Notes under the pieces: generated by a model
Told to the model about the DNA's origin: nothing
The model's database searches: none
Seen by the model: only the letters and a program-made list of their open reading frames with translations
Source of the DNA: an uncultured Bacilli bacterium
Lineage (GTDB): Bacteria > Bacillota_I > Bacilli_A > RF39 > UBA660
DNA length: 64,000 nt
Assembly (NCBI GenBank): GCA_934168205.1
Contig: CAKPMX010000001.1
Location: 310,001-374,000, forward strand
Direction of reading: 5' to 3'
Translations under genes and position numbers: made by a program
Shown here: positions 24,808 through 33,817 of the stretch, piece after piece
How the letters are laid out: each line of letters starts with the position of its first letter
Position numbering within the stretch: position 1 is the first letter of the stretch

Positions 24808-25986
24808 TCACGCTCCTGTAAGACCCCAAACAAGTTCAGGATATCTAGAACTAACAATACCCTTATAATATTCATAATAATTCATATAATTTGGTAACAA
24901 AGTATTATCTAATCTATAATAAGGATAGACTTTAAAATTTCTTCCATATTTTGAATAAGTATATATTAGTTCTGCTTTTGGACTCTCAATACTAATTGTT
25001 ACTGTATCATCAACATCAACAACTTTTTTTATAGTTACCTCCATCATTAAGCCAGTCAATCTTTCTATACCAATTTGATCTGAAATAAAATTACCTAATG
25101 AATATATAACAAAAGTTTTACCATCATTAATATATTCCACTGGTTCAACTACATGAGGATGAGCTCCTATAATCAAATTAACTCCTAATGATGACAAGTA
25201 ATTAGCGATTTCCGTTTGTTGAGATGAAACACCTAAAGAATACTCAGTACCCCAGTGCATCGCTACAATAATAACATCAGCCAAATCTTTAACTTTAGCA
25301 ATATCAGCAGCAGCTTTCTCAGGAGAATAAACATTATTTAAATATTCTTTACCAGCTGGTGTTTCTAAACCATTAGTCCATGTAGTATAAGAAAAGAATG
25401 CATATGATATACCATTAATATTATAAACATGAGACTCTTCTCTTTCCTCACTTGAAGTCCATTGACCAGAGTATACCACGTTTTCTTTACTTTTCCAATA
25501 ATTAACTGAGTTTATTACCCCGGCTTCACCCTTATCCATAGTATGATTAGTAGCCAAAGAAACAAGATTAAATCCCGCATCTAAAAATGCATCTCCTACT
25601 TCAGCTGGTGAATTAAATCTAGGATAACTAGAATAACCTAGTGTGGCACCGCCTAAAATAGTTTCTTGATTATAATACTTCAAATCATATTTAATAGAAA
25701 TAGGTTTTATTTGTTCTAACATTGGCTTAAAATCATAACTACCATCAGCACCTCTAGCATCAATATATACATTACTATGAATCAAAGCATCTCCTACCAT
25801 AAAAATACTTGCTTCATAAACTTTTGGAACTTTTACCTCTTCCTTTTCAATAACGGGATCTTTCTTTACTTTTTTAGGAGTATTAAGTTTCAAAAAAAGA
25901 ACTACCAAACCAAAAAGAAGAAGAAAAGCAAGAATCGACAAAACTATATTTCTAATTCTTTTCCTTATTCTTCTTCTACGTGCCAT
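24808..25986 (-). CDS. CapA/PgsA-family calcineurin-like membrane protein
   Basis: 392 residues. A strongly basic N-terminus (MARRRRIRKRIRN), one membrane segment (about 13-34) and an extracellular PGA_cap domain (about 55-345) are visible. Motifs: FMVGDALIHSNVY, NQETILGG, SLATNHTMDKG, VIVAMHWGTEYSLG and IGAHPHVVEP, the metal-binding pattern of the CapA metallophosphatase-like fold. CapA homologues serve poly-gamma-glutamate capsule export, but many stand-alone copies lack capB/capC as here, so a capsule role is unproved. It sits between rnr and smpB with 4-7 base gaps and is thus co-transcribed with RNA-decay and rescue genes. Confidence 0.88.
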   Translation of the reverse strand: MARRRRIRKRIRNIVLSILAFLLLFGLVVLFLKLNTPKKVKKDPVIEKEEVKVPKVYEASIFMVGDALIHSNVYIDARGADGSYDFKPMLEQIKPISIKYDLKYYNQETILGGATLGYSSYPRFNSPAEVGDAFLDAGFNLVSLATNHTMDKGEAGVINSVNYWKSKENVVYSGQWTSSEEREESHVYNINGISYAFFSYTTWTNGLETPAGKEYLNNVYSPEKAAADIAKVKDLADVIIVAMHWGTEYSLGVSSQQTEIANYLSSLGVNLIIGAHPHVVEPVEYINDGKTFVIYSLGNFISDQIGIERLTGLMMEVTIKKVVDVDDTVTISIESPKAELIYTYSKYGRNFKVYPYYRLDNTLLPNYMNYYEYYKGIVSSRYPELVWGLTGA

Positions 25987-25993
25987 AATATTA

Positions 25994-28102
25994 CTACACC
26001 TTCTTCACTATTTCAAAATCTATAGTCTTATCTTCTTTAGATGCTCTAACAACTTTTACTAAAACTCGCTCACCAATTGTATATTTAACATGACTTTTTT
26101 CACCAGTCAATGTCATTCTATCTTCATCATAAACAAAGAAGTCAGGCATATCACGCAATGGAACTAATCCTTCAACTAAATTATCAAGTTCTACAAACAT
26201 ACCAAAACTAGTAACCGAAGAAATCATACCCTCAAACTCTTCACCAATATGACTTTCCATATATTCAGCCATTTTCATATCTTCTACTTCACGTTCACAA
26301 TCAACTGAAGCTCTTTCTCTTTCTGATGAATGTTCAGCTATATAAACTAACTTTTCTTCCCATTTACGAATAGTAGAATTATCTAACTTATTTTCAAACA
26401 AATATGTTCTAAGTAAACGATGTACAGTAGTATCCGGATAACGACGTATAGGTGAAGTAAAATGTGTATAACATGAACTAGCCAAACCATAATGGCCTAG
26501 GTTTTCAGGACGATAAACCGCTTTTTGCATGCATCTTAATAGCAAACTAGACAGTATTTTATATTCAGGTTTATCCTCAAGCGCCTTTAATATTCTTTGC
26601 ATTGTTGTAGGCTTAGTATCTTTTATATCACCAGGTACTTGATATCCTAAATTACTAACAAAACCTAAGAAACTTCTAATTTTCTCTTCTTTTGGAACTT
26701 CATGTACACGATATATAAATGGTAAATTCATAAAGTAAATATGAGTCGCAACACATTCATTAGCAGCTATCATAAAGTCTTCAATTAAGTTTTCGCCAGT
26801 GCCATGTTCACGAACAGTAATTTCAGTAGGTTTGCAATTCTCATCAACTAAAATTTTAGCCTCATCTATATCAAAGTTAATATAACCTCTTTTTACTTTT
26901 ACTTTTCTAAGAATACTAGCAAGTTCTGCCATGATTCTTAAAGTATCAGTATAAGGTTCATATCCTTCTGGAACTACATTCTTCTCTAAAATACTATTAA
27001 CTTTCTTATAAGTCATTTGTATTCTTGATCTAATAACACTAGGGAATATTTCATAATCTATTTGTTTACCAGAACTATCAAATTCCATAACACATGATAT
27101 AGCTAAACGATCAACATTAGGATTTAAAGAACATATACCATTAGAAAGCTCATGAGGTAACATTGGTATAACTCTATCAACCAAGTAAACACTAGTTCCT
27201 CTTTCCATAGCTTCATTATCTAACGGACTTCCTTCTTTAACATAATAACTAACATCGGCTATATGAACACCCAATTTATAATGACCAGAAGCGAACTTTT
27301 CAATTGAAATAGCGTCATCTATATCCTTAGTATCATCACCATCAATAGTAAATATTACTTGATCTCTTAAATCTCTTCTACCTTTAAGTTCTTCAGGTAA
27401 TACTTCCATATTAATATTAGAAACTTCTTCTTTTACTTCATCTGGAAAAACAGTATTAATATTATATTTATAAATTATTGATAATATATCAACACCAGGA
27501 TCATTCTTATGACCAATGATTTCTAATACTTTTCCTTCGTATTTTAAATTGTTATTAAGTTTCTTTACCAATTCAACGACTACTTTATGACCATCAACTG
27601 CGTTTAATGCTTTATCTTTAGGGATTTCAATATTAAGTTTTATTTTATTATCATCTAACTTAATATGTCCTTTACCTTTTTCATCAAATGTAATTTCTCC
27701 AATATATCTTTGTACTTGTCTCTTAATAATTTTTAATACTCTACCCTCTAGTCTATCTAAAGTCATTTTACTAGTGATTTCAACTAAGACAATATCATCA
27801 TGAATAGCGCCATTCATATTATCAGTTGCAACATAAACATCATCATCCATATTTTCTATCTCAACAAAACCAAAGCCTTTTTTATTGGTTCTCATTACAC
27901 CTTTTCTTAAATGGCTTTTTTCAAGCATCATATATTTATCTTTATTAGAATGATATACAACAACCTCATCTTCTAACTTTCTAAGTTCATCACTAAGTTC
28001 TTTAGCCTGATTAACATCATTTATGTGTAACATATCTTGCAACTCATAAATATCAAGAGCTCTATCACTATTCTTTAAAATATTTAAAATATCATCTCTC
28101 AT
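25994..28102 (-). CDS. rnr: Ribonuclease R
   Basis: 702 residues. Processive 3'-5' exoribonuclease of the RNB family. An N-terminal helix-turn-helix-like part (1-60) and cold-shock domains (about 65-215) precede the RNB catalytic domain. Its metal site reads FTIDGDDTKDIDDAIS, then the HIADVSYYV and RGTSVYLVDRVIPMLP motifs. An S1 domain closes the protein (about 620-700, GEEFEGMISSVTSFGMFVEL). The C-terminal Lys-rich tail of larger homologues is absent. The start follows AAGGTGATTTA. First gene of the rnr-capA-smpB unit. Confidence 0.97.
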   Translation of the reverse strand: MRDDILNILKNSDRALDIYELQDMLHINDVNQAKELSDELRKLEDEVVVYHSNKDKYMMLEKSHLRKGVMRTNKKGFGFVEIENMDDDVYVATDNMNGAIHDDIVLVEITSKMTLDRLEGRVLKIIKRQVQRYIGEITFDEKGKGHIKLDDNKIKLNIEIPKDKALNAVDGHKVVVELVKKLNNNLKYEGKVLEIIGHKNDPGVDILSIIYKYNINTVFPDEVKEEVSNINMEVLPEELKGRRDLRDQVIFTIDGDDTKDIDDAISIEKFASGHYKLGVHIADVSYYVKEGSPLDNEAMERGTSVYLVDRVIPMLPHELSNGICSLNPNVDRLAISCVMEFDSSGKQIDYEIFPSVIRSRIQMTYKKVNSILEKNVVPEGYEPYTDTLRIMAELASILRKVKVKRGYINFDIDEAKILVDENCKPTEITVREHGTGENLIEDFMIAANECVATHIYFMNLPFIYRVHEVPKEEKIRSFLGFVSNLGYQVPGDIKDTKPTTMQRILKALEDKPEYKILSSLLLRCMQKAVYRPENLGHYGLASSCYTHFTSPIRRYPDTTVHRLLRTYLFENKLDNSTIRKWEEKLVYIAEHSSERERASVDCEREVEDMKMAEYMESHIGEEFEGMISSVTSFGMFVELDNLVEGLVPLRDMPDFFVYDEDRMTLTGEKSHVKYTIGERVLVKVVRASKEDKTIDFEIVKKV

Positions 28103-28160
28103 TAAATCACCTTCTTATTCATTCTATCATTATTATACTTCATAATCTTCAAAAAAAAAA

Positions 28161-28181
28161 GACATATACAAAATATATGTC
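28161..28181 (-). terminator. Terminator of proS-kinase-secG
   Basis: Stem GACATATA/TATATGTC with loop TTTTG and ten T on the minus strand, between secG and rnr. rnr must use its own promoter or readthrough. Confidence 0.85.
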
Positions 28182-28193
28182 AAATCACATTAC

Positions 28194-28409
28194 TTATATA
28201 AACATAGAAACTAAGCAAATAATAAAGAAACTTAATCCTAAAATTAAAGTAATACGACTAATAACTAACTCTGAACCACGTTCTTTTCTCTTACTGAATA
28301 AGTCTGAACTACTACCGGATAGAATTTGAGCAGCACTTTCAGCTTTACCAGATTGAAGAAGAACTATAATAATTAATAAAATGGAAATAATTAAAAGTAC
28401 CTTTTCCAT
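28194..28409 (-). CDS. secG: Preprotein translocase subunit SecG
   Basis: 71 residues from MEKVLLIISILL at 28409, preceded by CGGAGGTGTTTT (the longer frame to 28454 has no site). Two membrane segments flank the conserved cytoplasmic loop LLQSGKAESAAQILSGSSSDLF. Part of the SecYEG channel. The usual Bacillus order secG-rnr-smpB is kept, here with capA inserted between rnr and smpB. Confidence 0.95.
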   Translation of the reverse strand: MEKVLLIISILLIIIVLLQSGKAESAAQILSGSSSDLFSKRKERGSELVISRITLILGLSFFIICLVSMFI

Positions 28410-28464
28410 AAAACACCTCCGTTTTAACAATACATATAATATCATAAATATCATTCAGTTGCAA

Positions 28465-29214
28465 CTAATGAAGAATCTTTTTTACCTTAACATTAACAAA
28501 TTCACCAATGGATTCATCTCTTTTTTCATATACTTCCTCTAATAAAGTACTTAAAAACTCTGACGAATTAGAACAATTCTTAACCCAGGTAGATAACTGT
28601 TTCCTCTCTTGTGAAGAAAACTCATTATCATACTGCATCATAAAGAATAACATCTTAGAAATAACAAAATTAAAAGTAGTATTATTTTTAGAAGCTAAAT
28701 CTCCTGCAGAATATATCTGATATTTATCCATATCACACAAATGTAAAAAGTCATCTGTATATATATAACTACCTCTATTAACATCACTAACAAGTACTTT
28801 ATTATCAGTTAAATTATCAAAGTCTAAAGCAAGTTCAAGCATTGAATCAAACAAGTCTGAACAAGTAAACTCTGTAGGTTTTTTATATAATGATGTTCCT
28901 TCTTTTTTAGGACCATTAACTGCATCTAAATAATTCATAACATATCCAATAAAATTCCCATCAACATCTGAAAAAGTATCAATAGGATTAGTTATTCTTC
29001 TTAAATTTAAGTTATCTGAAAAAGCATTTGCCTTATCATAAGTCATTAATCCTTTTTTTCTACGCAATGTAACATCATACTTTAACAGCTTTAATGCTTT
29101 ATCACCATATCTAAAAACAATACCATCATGACCAGCACCAAGCTTTTCTAATACATGAATATTAGGAATGACCTCATGAGAACTATCTAAAATAATACTC
29201 TTAGCATTAGTCAT
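28465..29214 (-). CDS. Divergent protein kinase-like protein
   Basis: 249 residues. N-lobe features: a glycine-rich loop LGAGHDGIVFRYG (about residues 25-37) and a lysine in ALKLLK (Lys42) in the place of the ATP-anchoring Lys. C-lobe features: VLVSDVNRGSYIYTDD, with Asp144 and Asn146 where HRDxxxxN lies, and CDMDKY (Asp161) in place of DFG. The fold is therefore protein-kinase-like, but the motifs are non-canonical and it may be inactive or act on small molecules. The start overlaps the proS stop by 8 bases, so it belongs to the T-box-controlled proS-kinase-secG unit. A second kinase-like protein lies next to secE at 55905-56639. Confidence 0.7.
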   Translation of the reverse strand: MTNAKSIILDSSHEVIPNIHVLEKLGAGHDGIVFRYGDKALKLLKYDVTLRRKKGLMTYDKANAFSDNLNLRRITNPIDTFSDVDGNFIGYVMNYLDAVNGPKKEGTSLYKKPTEFTCSDLFDSMLELALDFDNLTDNKVLVSDVNRGSYIYTDDFLHLCDMDKYQIYSAGDLASKNNTTFNFVISKMLFFMMQYDNEFSSQERKQLSTWVKNCSNSSEFLSTLLEEVYEKRDESIGEFVNVKVKKILH

Positions 29215-30880
29215 TAAGTTTTTCTACTACCTCATCAACACTTAAATTAATACTTTCATTATCTGTTCTCTTTTTATATTCAACCATTCCATCTACTGCA
29301 CCTTTACCAACAACTATTCGATAAGGTATACCAATTAAATCAATATCTTTAAATTTAACACCAGCTCTTAAATCTCTATCATCTAACATAACTTCTACAC
29401 CAAATGAAGTCAATTTATCATACAATTCATTAGCGACCCTAACTTGCACTTCATCTTTCATATTTACTATAATAATAGATACTTTATATGGTGCAATTTC
29501 TTCTGGGAAAATAATACCATTATCATCATTATTCTGCTCAACAATAGCGGCCATTATTCTACCTACTCCTATACCATAAGAACCCATAGTAACAACACAT
29601 TCTTTATTATTCTCATCTAAATATGTTAAACCTAACTTTTCAGCATACTTAGTACCAAGTTTAAATAAATTACCAACTTCGATTCCTTTTTTGAAGTATA
29701 ATTTACCAGAACAACATGGACAAGTATCACCTTCTACAACATTACTAATATCCTCTACCATATCATATTTAATATCAGAAACATTAGCGTTTATATAATG
29801 ATATCCTTTCTTATTAGCTCCACAACAGAAATTCTTCATAGTTAAAACTTCTTTATCCACAACTACTTTACAACTTAAACCTATCGGACCTGTAAAACCA
29901 GGAACAGCATTACTCTTACTAATTAACTCATCATCAGCAAATCCAAACTCACTAACACCAAATAATTTACAAACTTTATTTTCATTTAATGATCTATCGC
30001 CTCTTACAAAGAAAGCTACTAACTCTCCAGAAACATTCATAAGTAAAGCTTTAACAGATTTTTTAACATCAAGTTTCAAGTAATTACATACATCTTCTAT
30101 TGTTTCTTGATGAGGAGTTTCTACCAGTTCCATCTTCTTTTTTTCTTCATCACATGGAATAATTGTATTACCAGCAACTTCCATATTTACGGCATAATCA
30201 CACTTATCACATAAAACTAAAGTATCTTCACCAATATCAGTAACAGCTTGATATTCTTCAGATAAAGTACCACCCATGGCACCAGTATCAGCTTTAACTA
30301 TTCTATATTCAAGACCAAGTCTATCATAAATATTATTATACGCTTTCTTCATAACAGCGTAACTTTCGTCAAGTCCTGATTCATCTTTATCAAAAGAATA
30401 GGCATCTTTCATGATAAATTCTCTAACTCTAATAAGTCCAAATCTTGGTCTAGTCTCATCTCTAAACTTATCAGCTTGTTGATACAAAGTAAAATGTAAA
30501 TCTTTATAGCTTTGTACCATACTTTTAGCCGCAATAGTAAATAACTCTTCATGAGTAGGTCCAAGTACATAAGGTTTCTCATATCTATCATTTAAATTAA
30601 ACATATCATTACCAAATGCTTCAGTTCTACCACATGTATCATATACCTCTCTAGGTATTAAAGAAGGCATTAATAACTCTTGAGCACCAGCTTTATCCAT
30701 TTCATCTTTTACAATATAACGAATCTTATCAAGAACTCTAAGTCCAAAAGGTAAAAACATATAAATACCAGAACTAACCTTCTTAATCATTCCAGAACGA
30801 ACTAGTAAATTACCAGATTTACTATCCTCATCTTTTACATCTTCACGTAATGTAAAAAAATAACTTTTACTTAATTTCAT
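29207..30880 (-). CDS. proS: Prolyl-tRNA synthetase, bacterial type
   Basis: 557 residues from MKLSKSYFFTLRED at 30880 (AGGAGGGATAATT upstream; the in-frame codon at 30934 lies in the T-box terminator). Class II synthetase: motif 1 region LPFGLRVLDKIRYIVKDEMD, motif 2 KFRDETRPRFGLIRVREF, and motif 3 MGSYGIGVGRIMAAIVEQ. The insertion of about 180 residues between motifs 2 and 3 is the Ala-tRNA-Pro editing domain, with several Cys. A C-terminal anticodon-binding domain follows. Full length for the type. Controlled by the T-box leader upstream. Confidence 0.97.
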   Translation of the reverse strand: MKLSKSYFFTLREDVKDEDSKSGNLLVRSGMIKKVSSGIYMFLPFGLRVLDKIRYIVKDEMDKAGAQELLMPSLIPREVYDTCGRTEAFGNDMFNLNDRYEKPYVLGPTHEELFTIAAKSMVQSYKDLHFTLYQQADKFRDETRPRFGLIRVREFIMKDAYSFDKDESGLDESYAVMKKAYNNIYDRLGLEYRIVKADTGAMGGTLSEEYQAVTDIGEDTLVLCDKCDYAVNMEVAGNTIIPCDEEKKKMELVETPHQETIEDVCNYLKLDVKKSVKALLMNVSGELVAFFVRGDRSLNENKVCKLFGVSEFGFADDELISKSNAVPGFTGPIGLSCKVVVDKEVLTMKNFCCGANKKGYHYINANVSDIKYDMVEDISNVVEGDTCPCCSGKLYFKKGIEVGNLFKLGTKYAEKLGLTYLDENNKECVVTMGSYGIGVGRIMAAIVEQNNDDNGIIFPEEIAPYKVSIIIVNMKDEVQVRVANELYDKLTSFGVEVMLDDRDLRAGVKFKDIDLIGIPYRIVVGKGAVDGMVEYKKRTDNESINLSVDEVVEKLND

Positions 30881-30889
30881 AATTATCCC

Positions 30890-31105
30890 TCCTAAAACAA
30901 AAAGAATGATACCTATAAGGAGTGCAAATAGCACGGTACCATCCTTTATTTAACTCAAAATTTATAACGATGCGTAAACACCGGAAGTAAAAACTTCTTC
31001 AAGAAAGGTAGGAATTATACTAGATTATAATTAAGTTCACACTATCCTTAACTCACTATCTATAAGAGCTAATATAATTATGGTCTTTCCAATGAATTTA
31101 AAACT
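30890..31105 (-). ncRNA. T-box riboswitch controlling proS
   Basis: A leader of about 215 nt on the minus strand. The T-box AAGGATGGTACCGTG (about 30936-30950) is recognisable. Its GGATGGTACC half can instead pair with GGTATCATTC (about 30904-30914) to form a 10-bp terminator followed by TTTTTG, so antiterminator and terminator exclude each other. Upstream lies a long Stem I region (starting AGATAGTGAG) and a hairpin GAAGTTTTTACTTC. The specifier is expected to be a proline codon; it was not pinned down. Confidence 0.88.
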
Positions 31106-31111
31106 GATAAT

Positions 31112-31140
31112 ATTCTATTATTTTTTTATAAAAATGTCAA
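31112..31140 (-). promoter_or_regulatory. Promoter of the proS T-box transcript
   Basis: Perfect -35 TTGACA (31135-31140), 17-base spacer, TAGAAT (31112-31117) on the minus strand, directly behind the eno stop codon. Confidence 0.75.
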
Positions 31141-31146
31141 TAATAA

Positions 31147-32364
31147 CTAGTTAAGTTCTTCTTCAATTCTCATCAATTGATTATATTTACAAATTCTATC
31201 TGTCCTAGACATAGAACCAGTCTTTATTTGACCTAAATCAAGTCCAACTGCTAAATCAGCTATAGTTGTATCTTCAGTCTCCCCAGAACGATGTGAAATA
31301 ATAGTCTTATAACCATGTTCATTAGCTAACTTTATAGTTTCTAAAGTTTCAGTAATAGTACCAATTTGATTTACTTTAAGTAAAATAGCGTTTCCGGCAT
31401 GATTATCAATACCTTTTTGAAGACATTTGATATTAGTAACAAATAAATCATCCCCTACTAATTGAATCCTATCTCCTAAACGCTCAGTTATTTTTCTAAA
31501 TCCTTCCCAGTCATTTTCATCAACTGGATCTTCAATTGATACTATTGGATAAGTATTAACAAGTTCCTCATAAAAATCAATTAACTCATCAGTTGTTAAA
31601 GACTTACCATCAACATGATAATAACCATCTTTATAAAACTCTGAAGCAGCTACGTCAATTGCTAATTTAACATCTTTAAAAGGTTCATAACCAGCTCTAG
31701 AAATAGCTTCTAGTATAAGTTCAAATCCCTCTTTATTAGAGCTTAAATTAGGCGCAAATCCACCTTCATCACCAACACCAGTAAAATAACCTTTCTCTTT
31801 TAAGACATTTTTTAAGGCATGGAACACTTCAGCTCCAATACGAACTCGCTCATGAATAGTATCTTGTTGTGGAATAATCATAAACTCTTGAAAATCCAAA
31901 TTGTTATCAGCATGAGCTCCACCATTAATAATATTCATCATTGGATAAGGTAAACTTCTACCAGTTCCAACATATTCATATAAAGGTTTTTTAGCCGCAA
32001 TAGCACTAGCTCTTAAACAAGCCATAGATACACCAAGTATAGCGTTAGCTCCAAGATTAGATTTAGTCTCAGTACCATCAAGTTCAATTAAAGTCTTATC
32101 TATTAATTCTTGCTCACTAGCATCCATTCCAATTACTTTATCACGAATAGTAGTATTAACATTGTTAACAGCTTTTAATACACCTTTACCATTATATCTG
32201 TAATCACCATCACGCATCTCTAAAGCTTCTCTTTCACCAGTTGAGGCACCAGAAGGCACAATTGCTCTTCCCAAAGTACCATCTTCAAGTATAACATCAA
32301 CTTCAACCGTAGGATTTCCCCTAGAATCCAAAACTTCTCTAGCCCTTACATTTTTAATTTTCAC
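31147..32364 (-). CDS. eno: Enolase
   Basis: 405 residues; converts 2-phosphoglycerate to phosphoenolpyruvate. Conserved segments: VLDSRGNPTVEVDV, PSGASTGEREALE, GDEGGFAPNL, the metal ligands in AIDVAASEF, SIEDPVDENDW and LVGDDLFVTN, the catalytic Lys in LLKVNQIGT, and SHRSGETEDTTIADLAV. The protein stops at NQLMRIEEELN, about 15-25 residues before the end of most enolases. The start is a GTG at 32364, 5-6 bases after GGAGGAGTT inside the murD end (11-base overlap). Co-transcription of murD and eno is unusual. Confidence 0.97.
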   Translation of the reverse strand: MKIKNVRAREVLDSRGNPTVEVDVILEDGTLGRAIVPSGASTGEREALEMRDGDYRYNGKGVLKAVNNVNTTIRDKVIGMDASEQELIDKTLIELDGTETKSNLGANAILGVSMACLRASAIAAKKPLYEYVGTGRSLPYPMMNIINGGAHADNNLDFQEFMIIPQQDTIHERVRIGAEVFHALKNVLKEKGYFTGVGDEGGFAPNLSSNKEGFELILEAISRAGYEPFKDVKLAIDVAASEFYKDGYYHVDGKSLTTDELIDFYEELVNTYPIVSIEDPVDENDWEGFRKITERLGDRIQLVGDDLFVTNIKCLQKGIDNHAGNAILLKVNQIGTITETLETIKLANEHGYKTIISHRSGETEDTTIADLAVGLDLGQIKTGSMSRTDRICKYNQLMRIEEELN

Positions 32365-33709
32365 TTTTTAACTCCTCCACTTTATCCTTAAATTCTTTTC
32401 CACGTACTTCACATTCTTTATATTGATCCCAAGATGCTGAAGCCGGACTTAATAATATAACATCACCTGCATCAGATACTTCAACACACTTGTCAAATCC
32501 ATCACTTAAATGTTCATAAATATAGGTTGGGATATTTAAACTATTTCCAAACTCAAAAACTCTTTCCCTACATTGTCCAATACCAATAATACTCTTAACA
32601 TGTTCCATATAAGGACTTAATTCATTAAAATCTTGTCCTCTTTCTAATCCACCAAGAATTAATATTATTGGCTTTTCAAAAGATGATAACGCAATTTGTG
32701 TACATTTAATATTAGTAGCCTCTGTATCATTATAAAATAATCTACCAGAAACAGTATCAACATATTCTAATCTATGTTCAACGCCTCTAAAATTAGAGAT
32801 TACTTCTTCTATCACTTCATTACTAACATCAAATTCTTTAGCAATCATAATTGCACCCATACAATTTTCTAAATTATGTCTACCAGCAATAAAAACTTTA
32901 TCAGTATCAATAACTTTATCACCATAATAATAAATTGCCCCATCCTTTAAGTAACAACCATTTATCTCTTTAGTACTAGAAAAATATTTAACAGTTGATT
33001 TTATATCTTTAGTTTCGTCAATAACATCATCATTATCGATATTTAAAATCGCTACATCAGTACTAGTTTGATTTTTAAACAATCTAGCTTTAACTTCTTT
33101 ATATTTTTCATAAGTACCAAAGAAATCTATATGTGCTGGACTTAAATTAGTCATTAAAGCTACATCAGGTTTATAAGTACTCATATTATTTAATTGTTGA
33201 CAAGAAACTTCCATCACAACAATATCGCCTGGTACTAAATTATTTAAAATACTACAAAATGGATAACCAATGTTACCAGCTAAATGAACTTTATCACCAA
33301 AGGCACTTTTCATTATTTCATAAGTAAGAGAAGTCGTCGTAGTCTTACCATTTGTACCTGTAATACCTATGATTTTTATATCATCAGGTAATAATCTATA
33401 AGTCATTTCAACTTCATTTAAAACTTCTATTCCTAATTCTTGTGCTTTAACTACATATTTATGACTATTAGGAACACCTGGATTTTTAATTAAATAATCA
33501 AATGAGTTATCAAGTAAATCATCAGGATGACTACCAAAAATTAGTTTGACACCAAGTTCGCGTAATTCAGAAATTTGATCCTTATCTAATTTTTCTTCTT
33601 CCTTACTATCATTTAAGATAACTTCATTGCCTCTTTCAATTAAAATTTTAGCGGCACTATAACCAGAACGGGCAAGTCCAAGTATTAAAATTTTATTATC
33701 TTTAAACAT
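32354..33709 (-). CDS. murD: UDP-N-acetylmuramoylalanine-D-glutamate ligase
   Basis: 451 residues. Mur ligase that adds D-Glu to UDP-MurNAc-L-Ala in peptidoglycan synthesis. An N-terminal UDP-binding Rossmann part (ILILGLARSGYSAAK) is followed by the ATP loop GITGTNGKTTTTSL and the middle-domain motif NLSPAHIDFFGTYE. The C-terminal domain has FRGVEHRLEYV, NDTEATN and LLSPASASWDQYKECEVRG. All are typical. Start ATG at 33709 after GGTGAT. It overlaps eno by 11 bases. Presence of murD shows the organism makes a wall. Confidence 0.97.
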   Translation of the reverse strand: MFKDNKILILGLARSGYSAAKILIERGNEVILNDSKEEEKLDKDQISELRELGVKLIFGSHPDDLLDNSFDYLIKNPGVPNSHKYVVKAQELGIEVLNEVEMTYRLLPDDIKIIGITGTNGKTTTTSLTYEIMKSAFGDKVHLAGNIGYPFCSILNNLVPGDIVVMEVSCQQLNNMSTYKPDVALMTNLSPAHIDFFGTYEKYKEVKARLFKNQTSTDVAILNIDNDDVIDETKDIKSTVKYFSSTKEINGCYLKDGAIYYYGDKVIDTDKVFIAGRHNLENCMGAIMIAKEFDVSNEVIEEVISNFRGVEHRLEYVDTVSGRLFYNDTEATNIKCTQIALSSFEKPIILILGGLERGQDFNELSPYMEHVKSIIGIGQCRERVFEFGNSLNIPTYIYEHLSDGFDKCVEVSDAGDVILLSPASASWDQYKECEVRGKEFKDKVEELKSEN

Positions 33710-33763
33710 TTTATCACCAATATAATTATACTACGAAAAATGCCTTTTAACTACTATAAATTA

Positions 33764-33793
33764 TTGATAAAAACCAAAAAAATATGCTATAAT
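33764..33793 (+). promoter_or_regulatory. Promoter of the second Fem-type gene
   Basis: TTGATA (33764-33769), 18-base spacer ending in TGC, TATAAT (33788-33793): near consensus with an extended -10. Confidence 0.7.
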
Positions 33794-33817
33794 AAGTAAA
33801 AGATGGAGAGGGAAAAT

